Position numbers and translations under genes: made by a program | In this document: piece by piece, positions 12,426 to 24,492 of the stretch | Numbering within the stretch: the first letter of the stretch is position 1 | Layout: the number at the start of each line of letters is the position of its first letter | Assembly (NCBI RefSeq): GCF_050624435.1 | Contig: NC_134536.1 | Location: 50,875,258 to 50,939,257, forward strand | DNA length: 64,000 nucleotides | Direction of reading: 5' to 3' | Origin: Tenrec ecaudatus | Lineage: Eukaryota; Chordata; Mammalia; Afrosoricida; Tenrecidae | The notes under the pieces: model-generated | What the model saw: the letters and a program-made list of their open reading frames with translations, nothing else | Database searches by the model: none | Told to the model about the DNA's origin: nothing

Positions 12426-13147
12426 ATTCAACTGGGATTTTAAGTGGTTTTAGATTCACACTGTATCAAAACTGGACAAGAAGGGACTTCAGTGGTAATC
12501 TTGTTTATCTTTTTAATTTTTCAATGAAAGAGCTAAACGCCAGAGATGCATTTTAAAATGCCAAAGTCATATAGTTACTTAGAGGCAAAGACTGACTGTA
12601 CTGTAGATCGTTCAATTTCCCATTCCATGTTCTTCCAGTTATGCAATGCTCAAAAAGAGAGACAGAGATTTATGGCTGTCCCTGATGTTTCAGAAATGAT
12701 GCTGTGGACATCACATTTCCATGGTCTTCAGTCATCAATCTCCCTTATTGTCACATTATTCAAGATAGTTAGCTTTCTAGAAGCAGCATTTCAATTTCAA
12801 AATATCAGTGGTGACAACAATGGTTTTCCAGAAAAGTGAAAATAGAGAACATACTCTGGTGAGTGCATACACCAATGATACGAGTAAGGTATTTGCAAGA
12901 TAATCAGAATATTTTCTGGATTGACAGAAACTTCTGAGTTACAACTAAACCGAACTTCTGCTAGTCACATTAGGCATCCCTTTTTTCTTTTTGAGCTATT
13001 TATTGAAAGAAACCCACCAAGATATTATTATAATAGAGGAATGATATATTTAGTTTACATGTGGTTTCTCAAATAATTTGACATTATAATGGTATCATGG
13101 GTATACACTAGTCACGTGCTTAATAGGGCCCACTTTTTATACCTCTT
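12426..13147. other. No feature recognised
   Basis: Short chance frames only, including two overlapping ones at 12200-12840 that run out of the SINE. No family recognised. Confidence 0.45.
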
Positions 13148-13352
13148 ATCCTACAATCAAGGCGCTGAGTGTGCAGCGAGTACACACTTGGTTGTTGACA
13201 GAAAAGGAGGTGGATAGAACCCGGAAGATGCTCCCCAGAAGAGTTGGCGGTCTGCTGCTGTAAAAAACAGACGAGGAGAGCTGGAGGGGCTATTCTAGTC
13301 TGTCTTTTACGGTCACTGTCATATAAATCAATCCGATAGCAAAAGTTTGGGA
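13148..13352 (+). repeat. AfroSINE-type SINE (long variant)
   Basis: Begins CTACAATCAAGGCGCTGAGT. The order ACTTGGTTGTTGACAGAAA, TAGAACCCGGAAGATGCTCC and GTTGGCGGTCTGCTGC, ending GATAGCAAAAGTTTGGG, is a fuller afrotherian SINE variant than the other copies here. Confidence 0.6.
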
Positions 13353-13879
13353 TATTATTCTATAATCCCACAGGTTTTGTTTGTTTGCCTGTTTTCTGGA
13401 GACAGTTTAATTTCTTTAATTTAATTTCTTAAATTAATACTTGACTTTATTAAGAATGAATGTTACATTTTCCATTTTTAAATAATTGAAATTAATTGTT
13501 ATTTTTATGAACAAAGTCTGGTGTTTTCCTAATCCTCATTTTAGCATGGTAAATTGTAAATAATATAAAAATAATATAGTGTATATAAATTATATAAATA
13601 TAAAACATTATATTTATGAATATATCATTGATTCTAAAATAAGATTTTTTGTCCCTGTAGTCTTTATGGAAGATCCCACTATCTAGAACAATTGTTTCCA
13701 AATAATCTCCATTTAGTGAGCCATTGAGGACAGAATACATACATACATATTTTCATAATTACATAATTCTACTTGTTAACATAATTGTAGAGTATAACAT
13801 TTTAAAAATTATCTTTAAGAAAGATTGCATAATAGGAAGGTAGAAAATAAGTAAAAGTACTACATAGAAGCTCATTTCT
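13353..13879. other. No feature recognised
   Basis: Strongly AT-rich sequence including TATAAATATA runs near 13570-13620. Nothing assignable. Confidence 0.45.
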
Positions 13880-14235
13880 ATTGGAAAGGTCAAGCATGCT
13901 CATATGCAAGTTCAGGTTGAAGCTGAGAAAATTAAAACAAGTCCCAACAGCTAGAATGCAACCTTGAGTATATCCCACCTGAAATTAGAAAACCTCTCAA
14001 AAACAGATTTGATGTGTTGAACACTAACGACAAACAAACAAACAAACAAACACTAATAACATCAAAACTATCATATATGGACAAAGTAAAAGTCCACTTA
14101 AAATCTGGAGAAAAAGAGTATGTTAGTGTGGATATCAGAAGAACTCTGAACCTTGCACTTGAAGGTAGAATAGCTTAAGCAAATGGAAGAAATGAAAAAG
14201 TTAAAGATAACTTTTCAAAGTGCAGTTCAAGAAGA
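13880..14235 (+). repeat. RTE fragment, left part (split by L1 piece)
   Basis: GCTCATATGCAAGTTCAGGT, GAGTATATCCCACCTGAAAT and TTTGATGTGTTGAACACTAA are the stretch between endonuclease and reverse transcriptase of the RTE, in the same order as at 17340-17480. A (CAAA)n tract at 14030-14052 expands one site. Dead copy. Confidence 0.7.
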
Positions 14236-14528
14236 AAAGGTATGGATGGATGCTTGGAGGGTGGAGGGAGGGTGGGTTGGAAAAGGAGAACCAATTTCAA
14301 GGATCTACATGTAACCTCCTCCCTAGGGGATGGACTACAGAAAAGTGGGTGAAGGGAGACGTCGGACAGTGCAAGATATGACAAAATAATAATTCATAAA
14401 TTATCAAGGGTTCATGAGGGAGGGGGGAGCGGGGAGGGAGGGGAAAAATGAGGAGCTGATGCCAGGGGCTTAGGTGGAGAGCAAATGTTTTGAGAATGAT
14501 GAGGGCAATGAATGTACAAATGTGCTTT
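14236..14528 (+). mobile_element. L1 3' end piece lacking its own 3' terminus
   Basis: GGAGGGTGGAGGGAGG, GGGAGACGTCGGACAGTG and the purine tract at about 14416-14446 are the same family as 6263-6990. Unlike the others it stops at CAAATGTGCTTT, about 60 bases short of the usual AATAAA tail, and RTE sequence resumes. Later deletion of the tail is the simplest reading. Confidence 0.65.
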
Positions 14529-14539
14529 TAGAATGTAAG

Positions 14540-14970
14540 ATACAAAGACTTGGATTGTGAAAAATCAAAAACAGCAGAACATGCTCAACACATCTCAAAC
14601 TGAACGAATTGCACGGTAAAAAAAAAATCAAGCTTCAAGTTGAAACATTGAAGAATTCCCTGGGGAAACTATTCAACAATACAAGAAGTATCAACACAAA
14701 ATGGAAGGTATACACAGAATCACTGTAATAAAAAGAATTTATTGCAAAAAATAGTGTATTTGAATTATGGTATTAGCAAAGATTATATAAAGTACAGAAG
14801 ACAGCCCAAAGAATAGACTACAGCCAGAATGCTAGTGTTATCAGGAAATACTAGTCCCTAGAAGAGGATATTATACTTAGTAAAGTACAGGATCAGCAAA
14901 AAAACAAAAATGTAACACTCGACAGGATGGATTGCCTGCAGTAATAGCTTCAAACATAACAGTCACTATT
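14540..14970 (+). repeat. RTE fragment, right part
   Basis: ACAAAGACTTGGATTGTGAA picks up the RTE at the point reached before the L1 piece. After another internal loss it continues to the 3' end region (CAGGATGGATTGCCTGCAG). Stops throughout. Confidence 0.6.
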
Positions 14971-15019
14971 GCCTTTTTCCACTGGATCTGATTTGCCGGC
15001 ATCAGACAGCAACCATGTT

Positions 15020-15890
15020 GTTATGTTGTTAGGTGCCAGGGAGTCAGGTCCGACTCACACTACCTTATGCACAACAGAACCCAACACTGCCCGGCCATGC
15101 GCCCTCCTCCCAATTGTTCCTATGCTTGAGCCCATTGTTTCAGCCACTGTGTCCATCCATCTCCTCAGGGGGTTTTACTTCTTCACTGGCCATGCACTTC
15201 ACCAAGCCCGGTGACTTTCTGCAGGGACTACTCTCCTGACAACATGTCCAAAATATGTAAGAGAAAGTTTCACCATCCTTTCCTTTAAGGGGCACTGGCC
15301 ATACTTCTTCCTTGATAGATCAGTTTGTCCTTTTAGCAGTTCATGATGCTTTTGTTATTTTCCTGAAGTACCACAATTCAAATGCAACAATTCTTCTTCT
15401 GCTTTCCTTGATCAATGTCCAAATTTTCACGTGTATATGAGACCACTAGCATGTGATGGCTTCGGGGCAGGAACACTCTCTTACGCAAAGTAACATTGCT
15501 TTGGAATGTTCTAAAGATGTCTTGTGCAGCAGATATACATAATGCAACTCCTCCCTCAATCTCTTGACTGCGGCTCCCGTGAGTCTGGACTGTGGGTCCA
15601 AAGAAGACAAAATTCTCGACAACTTCAGTATTTTCTCCAATCATCATAATTTTTAACTATTGGTACAATTGTGAGGATTTTAGTCTTCTTGAAATTGAGT
15701 TATAATCCATAATGAAGGCTACAATTCTTGATCTTCATCAGCAAGTGTGTCAAATCCCCCTCACTTTCAGCAAGCAAGCTTATGCCATTTGCATATCAAA
15801 GGTCCTTAATAGCTTGCTCCAAATCTGATGTTATGTTCTTCTTCAAATAATTCAGCTTCTTTGATTACTTGCTCAACAAACCATTCCACC
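15020..15890 (-). repeat. RTE 3' half, antisense
   Basis: Begins at the element terminus read backwards (GTTGTTAGGTGCCAGGGAGTC) and runs through the ORF C-terminal region to about the catalytic YADD region near 15770. It is tail-to-tail with the sense copy ending at 14970. Confidence 0.75.
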
Positions 15891-16089
15891 ACCCCTCCCC
15901 CCAATGTGGAAATTGCGTGTTGCTTTGAGGCTGGAACACAGGGTAGCAGGGTCACCCAATGTGAACAGATTTCCGTGTAGCTTCCAGAAAAAGAAGAGAC
16001 AATGAAAAAGGAATTGACCGATGAATTTTGAGGAAACATCTGCTGTAAAACTTTGAAACCTTACAAGATAATTAAATCATAATGCATGG

Positions 16090-16200
16090 AAGCTGAACAC
16101 TGTCAGAAATGGTGCCAGAGGACGGCCCCTCCAGTTGCAAGGCATTCAAAGTGTTCCTGAGAAATAGCTGCTTTCTCAATGTAAAGTTGGCCATGAGGCA
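16090..16200 (+). repeat. Probable RTE 5' leader, left of minisatellite
   Basis: AATGGTGCCAGAGGACGGCC and TTCCTGAGAAATAGCTGC precede the tandem array, and RTE coding sequence follows it. The segment is probably RTE 5' UTR, so the array lies inside the element. This rests on position and remembered resemblance only. Confidence 0.35.
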
Positions 16201-16590
16201 TGGTGTATGAATGGAGGTCAGCCTGTGAGAGGGTCTTCATGGTGTATGACTGGAGGTCAGCCTGTGAGAGGGTCTTCTTGGTGTATGAATGGAGGTCAGC
16301 CTGTGAGAGGGTCTTCATGGTGTATGACTGGAGGTCAGCCTGTGAGAGGGTCTTCTTGGTGTATGAATGGAGGTCAGCCTGTGAGAGGGTCTTCGTGGTG
16401 TATGAATGGAGGTCAGCCTGTGAGAGGGTCTTCATGGTGTATGAATGGAGGTCAGCCTGTGAGAGGGTCTTCGTGGTGAATGGAGGTCAGCCTGTGAGAG
16501 GGTCTTCGTGGTATATAAATGGAGGTCAGCCTGTGAGAGGGTCTTCGTGGTGTATGAATGGAGGTCAGCCTATGAGAGGGCAGCTTCAGG
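16201..16590. repeat. 39-bp minisatellite, about 10 units
   Basis: Unit TGGTGTATGAATGGAGGTCA plus GCCTGTGAGAGGGTCTTCN. Units start at 16201, 16240, 16279, 16318, 16357, 16396, 16435, 16474, 16509 and 16548. Unit 8 is 35 bp (4-bp deletion) and unit 10 decays at its end. Units 1-4 alternate AATGG...TCA and ACTGG...TCT, a 78-bp higher-order dimer. Because 39 is a multiple of 3, both strands stay open as 13-residue repeats; these are not genes. It abuts the start of the RTE body. Confidence 0.95.
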
Positions 16591-16599
16591 GTTTTCATT

Positions 16600-18625
16600 T
16601 GCTCATAAGGCACAACTTCATGTCAGAAGAAACAGTTGCAAAAATCTACTAATAATCAGAACTTGGAAGAGAAGGATGAATCTAGGAAAATTGGAATTCA
16701 TTAAGAATGAAAAGATACACATAAAGATTGGGATCCTAGGCATTAGTGATCTCAAATGGACTACTATTGGCCACTTGGAATCAGAAGATCATATGGTGTA
16801 CTATGCTAGAAATGACACAGTTAAGAAGAATGTTATTGAATTCATTGTCAAAAAGCCTATTTCAAAATCAATCTTGAAGTACAATGCAATCTGAGTCAGA
16901 GTTATATTGATCTGTCTTCAAGGAAATCCCATCAATACAACTATTCTTCAGATTTATGTACTAACCACTAATATTAGTAATGCGCACATTGAATAATTCT
17001 ACCAATACCTTCAGTCTCAAGTTGATCAAATATGCAAGAAAGATGAATTGATAATCATTGGTGATTGGAATGAAAAATTTGGAAACAAAGTGGAAGGAAT
17101 AATTGTTGGAAATTAAGGTCATAGTGATAGAAATGAACCTGGAGATCACATAATAGAATTTTTCAAGACCGACGACTTGTTCATGACAAATACTTTTACA
17201 ACAACCCAAAAGTCGACTATACACATGGACTCTGCAGACGGAATTCACAAGAAGAAAATTGACTAGATGTTAGGGAGAGTAGCTGAAGAAGCTCATTATC
17301 AGCAGCTAAAACAAGGCCAGGATCTGACTGTGGAACAGACCATCAATTGCTCATATGCAAGTTCAACTTGAAGAGGGAGAAAATGAAAGCAAGTACATGA
17401 GAGCCAAAATACAACCTCAATTCTATCCCACTTGAATTTTGAGAACATCACAGGAAAAGAATTGATACACCGAACACTAATGACAGAAGACCTCATGAGC
17501 AGTGGGAGCACACTAAGACTACTATTCATGAAGAAAGTAAGAAATCGTTAAAATACAAGAAACAACAAGATCAAAGTGGTTGTCAGAAGTGACTCCAAAA
17601 CTTATTCTGAATTATAAATTAGCTAAAAAAATGGAAGAGAGAATGAATAGAGAATTTCAAAAAACAGTTCCAGTTGACTAAGTCAAATATTATAATGAAA
17701 TGCTCAAAGATCTAGAGTTAGAAAACCCAAAGGGAAGACATGCTTAGTATATCTTAAACTGAATGGACTCAAGCAAAATTTCAAACCTCGAATTGCAATA
17801 TTTAAAGATTCTGTGGATAAAATATTGAAAGATTAAGGAATCATTGAAAGAAGATGGAAAGAAAACACAATTACTAAATTGAAAATAAACAAACGTATCT
17901 ACATTCCACCACTCAGGAGATAGAATACGGGCAAGAAGCAAAGGTGCTGAATGAAGTTCAAGCAGTGCAGAGAGCATAAGTCAAAACTAGGCTTCAGGAT
18001 TTGATGGAACACCAGCTGAGATGTTCCCACTAGAAGCACTTATTCCTCTATCCATACCAGCAAATTCAGAGGACAACTAGTTGACCAACTGATGGGAAGC
18101 GATCCATATGTGTATGCATTCCAAAGAAAGATGACTCAACAGAATAGTCAAATTATAGAGGCAATATAATTGCTATCACATCCAAGCAAAATATTGTTTT
18201 CATCCAACAACAGTTGCAATAGTATATTGACTGGGAGCTGCAGGGTTTCGGGGATGATTAAGAAGAGGCTGTGGGACAACAGGTACATTATTGATGTCAG
18301 ATGGATCTTGCCTGAAACTATAAAATGCAAAAAAGATGTTTACTTGTCCTTCACTGATGGTGCCAAGCCATGTGATTGTGTGCATCATAACAATCTATGG
18401 ATAATCTTAAGAATAATGGGAGTTCCAGAGCAAATTACTGTGCTCATGCAGAACTCGTACATGCATCAATAGGCAGTGGTGTGGATAGAAGGAAGCGTAC
18501 TGCAGGGTTTAATAACAGGAAAGGTGTTTGCCATGATGGCATCCTCTCACCATACTTGATCAATTCATATGCGAAGCAATTAACCAGAGAAGCTGGATTA
18601 TGTGAAGAAACACAACAACAATGTA
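16600..18625 (+). pseudogene. RTE LINE ORF, near-complete body from endonuclease to RT motif B
   Basis: This is the best RTE copy here. The ORF would encode an apurinic/apyrimidinic-type endonuclease followed by a reverse transcriptase, the enzyme for target-primed retrotransposition. Endonuclease landmarks are GDWN at 17060-17071 and CGTDHQLL, with its Asp-His at 17338-17343. RT landmarks are motif A, FTDGAKPCDCV, starting at 18350 with both aspartates kept, and motif B near 18523, where the usual RQG reads CHD. Frames change several times, with stops throughout. The sequence stops just after the LYAEQ-like region, before the YADD motif, so it is 3'-truncated or recombined. The segment 18170-18472 is an open piece spanning motif A. 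Clade assignment is from motif order. Confidence 0.85.
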
Positions 18626-18831
18626 AAGGCAATATTATTGATAAATCATTTTATCTTAACCCCAGTAAATAAAATCATTTTTGGAGGCTGATGTTTATAT
18701 ATTACAATTGAGCAATTTTTGATACAATTCCTTAGATTCAATTTCTTATTATTTCTGAGAATTAAAGTGTTAAGCCTTGTAGAAGAGGTAAATATATATT
18801 TAAATGGAGGTCTATTTGATGACAAAGGAGA
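18626..18831. other. No feature recognised
   Basis: AT-rich spacer between the RTE end and a SINE. Confidence 0.4.
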
Positions 18832-18834
18832 CAT

Positions 18835-18992
18835 GATGGCACCGTGGTTATGCATTGGGCTGAATCCTCATTGTCAGCATGAAGCCAACAACTCCTGAGG
18901 AGGAAGATGGGGCTTTTCATGGCAGTAAAAGTTACAGGTGCAGAGATACACCGGGGATCTCCGTGTGTTGGCATCAACTCCATGGTAGTGAG
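18835..18992 (+). repeat. AfroSINE-type SINE
   Basis: ACCGTGGTTATGCATTGGGC is the box A head. AGGAAGATGGGGCTTTTCAT and GTGTTGGCATCAACTCCATG, then GTAGTGAG, give body and tail in order. Confidence 0.65.
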
Positions 18993-19979
18993 TTATTTGA
19001 TGACTGGGAATCCAAACACTGGATATAAAAAGTTTTTATATATCTGACCTTTGCCTGGGTATAAAACTTTATTCTTTTATTTAAATTAATTTTTAGTATA
19101 TCCCTACAGACTACTTTAAGAAGATATATTTGGAGAATAAAGATGTTTCAATAAATCAATCTTAACTTTTAAGAAACAGGTTAAAATGTATACACAGAAA
19201 CGAAGCTAGAGATCATTGCAGGAGAAAATGGGATTCCCCATGGCTTGATCTGGTGAGAAGCTGAAATATGTCTTGAAGTCTTCTTTCTTTTGTTGTTGAT
19301 TTTGTTATTTTTTACCTTTATATTTTAAATACAGAGGAAGGTATGAAAATAAATATATAAATAAGGATAATACAATATGTGTAAAAAAATTACAGGGACA
19401 TAGGGTATAGTTTAGGAGAGTCAGTCTTTCTCATTAAATTTCTGTACACAGGAATTACAGAGTATTCATTTCTCTATATATTCACTTTATTTCATTTTAC
19501 TTTTAATCCTGTTCAGTCTGGATAAATTTTTTTCAATATCATTACTTGCATTTTTCTGAAATTCTTGAAAAATCCAGCCATTGCCTTTCTTTTGTTATCT
19601 ATTGTTTCTTTTCCTTAAATTCTTCTTGTACTAGATTGAAGCTCCTTACTCTTTCCTTCATAACTTTCAATTACTAGTGTTTGTCCTCTCTTCTTCATTC
19701 TCAATGTCTACAGGATCTGTTCAGTTAAAATTATAGCAATTGCTTTTGTCTTCAAAAATATATAGTAGTGTATTATGTATTTCCCATATTTTCAAATTTT
19801 TCAAAATGTTGCAGTTTTTTAAAATTACCTATTTCCATGATCTGAGAAAAAAAATCTATGTGTTTTGTCGGTGCTCTTTTGGTTTCTTATTGATAGCCAT
19901 TATTGAGTTTTCCAACCCCAATATAACTGAACAAAAGGCTCCAGTCTTGTACCATATCTGTAATTAAGTGGAGCTTATG
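18993..19979. other. No feature recognised
   Basis: AT-rich with T-rich runs (19280-19320). Nothing assignable. Confidence 0.45.
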
Positions 19980-20095
19980 ATCACTGCGATCCATAGGTCT
20001 CATTAGCTGATTTGTGGAAGTAGATCATTCAGTCTTTCTTCCTAGTTCATCTGGGTCTAAAAGCATTGCTGAAACTTGTTCAGAACCACTGAGAG
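19980..20095 (-). repeat. Old AfroSINE-related fragment
   Basis: TTAGCTGATTTGTGGAAGTA and GATCATTCAGTCTTTCTTCC resemble the long afrotherian SINE variant. It continues into a CATTGCTGAAACTTGTTC stretch like that at 32590-32702. Strongly decayed. Confidence 0.4.
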
Positions 20096-21462
20096 ATAAG
20101 TAAAGGCAGAGTCTGATATGTATTAGCCAAAAATCAAGCTTCTTGTATGAAAAGGGAGAATTCTACCATTGAACCAGCAATGCCATCTATCTTGACTGAA
20201 AGCGCCATGAAAGAAAAAAGGTCAATTCGAGCTCAAGGTCGCCCCATGTGTAAAACCCACTCCATAGACTTTTTGAAGCCTAGGTCTTCAGAAATCAATT
20301 GCCACTGGTTTCTTTTTAAAAGCCTCTGAAGGAACCTGAACTTTCAAATGTTCTGTTAGTAGCTGAGTATAACCATTTGCCCCACCATGGGAATCAGAAA
20401 CTCCTCTATTGGTATCTAAAATAAAATTGCAACTTTATTCTAGAGTTCTGTGCCACCAATTGAATAATTTTTAAGGCTGCAAAATTCATGTGGTTTGTGT
20501 TATATGACTTATAGCCCTGTCTTCTAATATGTCATCAAACACCACCCACTTTATTGTCATTTATACATTGATGAGAAATGTCCTTTATTTCAATTTATGA
20601 GAACCATAGCAATATAGGATAAGCTGATTATATCATTATTCAATATGTTCTGATCATGCTGAGGTTGACATTTTAGTATTATGTCCATATGTCTTCATTA
20701 AGTTTATGTAGAAAATTAAATCACAAGATAAAGAAATTCAGCTATCCTAACAGACATTTATTTTTCTTAAAAATAAAAAAAATTGAATTAAAGATACTGA
20801 ACCCACAAGCAGAGTTTAAAGAAAATGACATTCTATAAATGTGGCCTCAGGATAGTCATATTCAATGACTCATACTGATTCACCATCTAACCTCTCTACT
20901 TAAAAAAAAGCTCTTATAAGGTTATGGTAACCTACAAAGATGTCGCTTTTCCTCAGATCATACTGTAGCTTGACAGGAACTCGAAGAAGGACACACTGTA
21001 AATGATATATCTAGGTTACTGATGTCCCTTCCCACCAGCAAGTGGGCTGTGCTCGTCAAAGCTCTCAGACCACATACTGCTTTCCTAAAGGGTAATCTGA
21101 AAACATTAGTCATCGTGCTACCAAAGAAAGTGCAAGAATAGTTTTTCCTTAGAGAGTTCAGGTCTTACGGGAAATAAAGCCTATAGAATGGTCCCTTTCC
21201 CACTCTTTTCATAACTGAATAGACATATGGATACCAACATAAATGCATCTATAGGTATGCATTTGTATGTATTATATTATATATTATACATAAACACATA
21301 TAACACATATCCATATCCATATATACTACATACATCTTTTTCTATATCATCTTTATGGCTACATCTGTACTTATAGCTCTACATCTCTCTATCTCGCTCT
21401 ATATATGTTAAAATATTTAACCTCAAAATAATTTTATATTGATGGATTTTTATTTTATTATT
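20096..21462. other. No feature recognised
   Basis: Mixed AT-rich DNA, with imperfect TATATT/CATATC runs at 21265-21345. No gene or family recognised. Confidence 0.45.
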
Positions 21463-21850
21463 TTAAAAATCATTTTATTAGGTGTTCTTACAACTGTTAT
21501 CACAATTCATACATCCATCCACTGTGTCAAGCACATTTGTACATTTGTTGCCCTCATCATTCTCAAGTCATTTGTTTTCTACTTGAGCCCTTGGAATCAG
21601 CTCATTTTTTCCCCTCCCTGCATGCTCCCCGCTCCCTCATGAACCCTTGATATTTTATAAAGTATTATCATTTTGTCATGTCTTACACTGTCCATCGTCT
21701 CCCTTCACCCACTTTTCTGTTTTCCATCCCCCAGGGAGAAGATGATATGTAGATCCTTGTAATCGGTTCCTCCTTTCTACTCCACCTTTTTTCCACCCTC
21801 CCGATATCGCCACTCACCACTGGTCCTGAAGGGATCATCTGTCCTGGATT
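21463..21850 (-). mobile_element. L1 3' end (lineage-specific family), antisense
   Basis: Same terminus as 6263-6990: poly(T)/A-rich start, TATCACAATTCATACATCC, the reverse polypurine tract (TTCCCCTCCCTGCATGCTCC) and TCCCTTCACCCACTTTTCTG. It is 5'-truncated at GATCATCTGTCCTGG. Confidence 0.75.
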
Positions 21851-22349
21851 TTAATTTTTGTTGTTTGATTTTAAAAAATTTTGTAATATAAATTAATATG
21901 TCATCATAAAATAACTGGATATTATTTTCCTGCTTTCCCTTGAAATTAATATTTATCAAGAAAATGTGAAAATTTTTCTCTTTTCCATAGAAAATATTTT
22001 AAAACACTTAATTATGGTTTTCCATATATATTAATTTGTCTATTTAATAATCTGTCTCTATTATTGATATGAATTCATTTAATTTATAGATGTTAACATT
22101 TTTGTTCAGACATTTTAAAGAGCAACCTTGTTATAAAAAATAAAACTGATTTTTAATAAATTAATATTGAAAAATCTTCTCACCTCAAAAACTGTTACCT
22201 TTTAAATGATCAGAACCCATGACTGAGCAGTTTTTGCATTATGACCAATAAAAGAATTGATGTTGTTCAGGATACCAAACTTTCATCATGTCTTCAATGG
22301 CAAGGATGCAAAATATTTTATGGGAATACAAGTCTCATTGATTTCATAT
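21851..22349. other. No feature recognised
   Basis: AT-rich; chance frames only. Confidence 0.4.
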
Positions 22350-22545
22350 GCTAAAACCAATTGCCAGCCAGTCACCTCCAATTCCTGGCAACCCTATGTG
22401 TTGCCAAGCAAAATTCGGTTGCAGAAAATTTCATGGTTGTTACCTATCAGACATGGATCACCAGGCCTTTTACCTGAGATGCCTCTAAGAGGGTTTGAAC
22501 TTCCCACCTCTTCTTTGCTTGCACCTTGGTGCAAATTAAGTATTA
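22350..22545 (-). repeat. AfroSINE-related SINE (long variant), antisense
   Basis: AACCAATTGCCAGCCAGTCA at the 3' side, then a CCAGGCCTTTTACC...CCTCT block and GGGTTTGAACTTCCCACCTC (box B complement), ending at GCACCTTGGTGC. Same order as the long afrotherian SINE. Confidence 0.5.
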
Positions 22546-23217
22546 TGTGATATCATAAATGAAATATTACTTTATTTTAATCCATTATTCAAACTTAATA
22601 AAAGGTTTTTTTAAGCTAATGTGAAAGCGGTAAAACCAAACCCGTCATATTATAAGGGAAGTAAGACAGAGATAAATGTAATTGCTACTCAACAGGGGAA
22701 GTTGAGTATTTTAAAAGAAATAATTAATTCATAGAAAATTGCAAACATTTTAAAAGAATGTGAAACAAAATTTCACACCACCGGATAATTAACAAAAAAT
22801 TAACAATGATTTTTAGGTGAATGGGTGTATAAGGAACTTTAAATATCTTGTAGTTCTATTTCAAGTACGTGGAAGATGTCTCTTAACTAGAACTGACATA
22901 TAAATTGAACACTGCTGAGAAGACAAATTATAATTTGTGAAGAGAAAGAAAAATGAACAATAATGATCATTTCACATTTCTAAAGCAATATATGCTGCTC
23001 AATATCCTTTTGTTTGTGTAATGCTTGAGAAAAATACAAAGATTTTATAATATATATAAAACATATAAAAATACAAAGTTTTTATAATACCAAAATTATA
23101 TTCCAACCTTCTTTCATACTACACAGCTTACATGCCTGCCATACTATTTTCTTTTCCTGAAAATGCCAGAAACTCTCAGTACTCAAGTTAGTGTGTTACC
23201 CCCAAACCACATTTGTG
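22546..23217. other. No feature recognised
   Basis: AT-rich; nothing assignable. Confidence 0.4.
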
Positions 23218-23695
23218 GATGCTATTGTTAAATCCCATCAAGGCATTTCCAACTCATAGTCCCACACCCCATCCCTTACACACAACAAAATGACCAGACA
23301 CAGCCAACTTCTTAGACCTGCAGCATCCTCACAATCATTCCGTTTGAGCCCCCTGATGAAGCCACTGTGTAAATTCATCTAAACAAAGATCTTCTTCTTC
23401 TCTGCCCTTGAATTTTACCAAGCATGATATCCTAGCCCTGGGCTAGTCTCTCCTGATAACCTCATCATCCTTGCTTCTCGGCAGCATTCTGGTAGTACTT
23501 TTCCCTAGAGAGATCCATTAGTCTTCTGGTTGCCTTGGTACTTTCAGTGTTCTTCCCCAGCACCACAGTTCAAATGCATCACCTTCTGTGGTCTTGCTTA
23601 TTCAATGTCCAACTTCCAAAGGCTTTTGCAGGTACTGAAAATACCTTGGCTTGGGTCACGTTAGTTATATCATTACTTTTGCACACTATAGCATC
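23218..23695 (-). repeat. RTE 3' end, antisense
   Basis: Terminus (TTGTTAAATCCCATCAAGGC), then CCTGCAGCATCCTCACAATC, TTTACCAAGCATGATATCC and CACAGTTCAAATGCATCACC in the order of the antisense RTE 3' end. Decayed. Confidence 0.7.
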
Positions 23696-24492
23696 ATTTG
23701 CGTAATTAAAAATGTTTCTCAATATAAGTGGGGACCTTCAGATTGAATCACTAATATTTATATTTAGTTCTACAATGATTGATAAATAAAACAAAGACTA
23801 TTACAATAAAGCAAATTTCACATCAATTATTTTTTTAATTACATTGTTAAATATCATCTCTCTAAAACCAGGGCTTTAAGAGCTGCTGATCTGTTTTCAA
23901 ATACTTCAATATTTGAGTAATATCAGCACAGGAACCACTCTGGATGATAGAGTGAGAATTCATAAAGGAGAGTAAATAGGAGATGGAAAGAATGGACTTT
24001 ATGGTCTTTAATTTTAATCATTCAATATTTTAATAATTTTCATTTTAAGTCATTCCACATTAATGTCAGTGTTAACAAATATCAGTTGCTTATTTTTAAC
24101 TGGTTTTTATGCTGAGTGGCATTACACATATGGATAAAAGTTCCTGACCTCAGTACTAAACACATGAAATTGATTTCAACATGGCTATTACTAATAGCTA
24201 CATTAAACATCTTTTAATATATATCAATTATTTAAGATATATTCTGTGCCAAGTTAAAATAAATTGAAATATCAGAAACAATACAATCTGAAACAAGGTG
24301 GATTAAAATGGAAAGAAACGTCTCTTCAAGAGAGTGACAAAAGATGAATGGTAACCACAGACGTTACTAAATTTGGTGATATGCTCTTTAAAAATCAGAT
24401 AAGTAGGGTAATGTATCAAGGTCAAAGATTTCTATTTTGTTCAAAGTAGACCATACACATTTGATATGGAACAGGTAGGTGTACTTCCAGAT
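23696..24492. other. No feature recognised
   Basis: AT-rich spacer between two RTE fragments. Confidence 0.4.

Noticed and set aside
16201..16590. CRISPR-like array
   Set aside because: Units are contiguous with no unique spacers, and the DNA is mammalian.
16103..16652. Open frames on both strands with 13-residue repeats
   Set aside because: They exist because the 39-bp unit is a multiple of three and lacks stops. A 35-bp unit shifts the frame, and the repeats continue regardless of reading frame.
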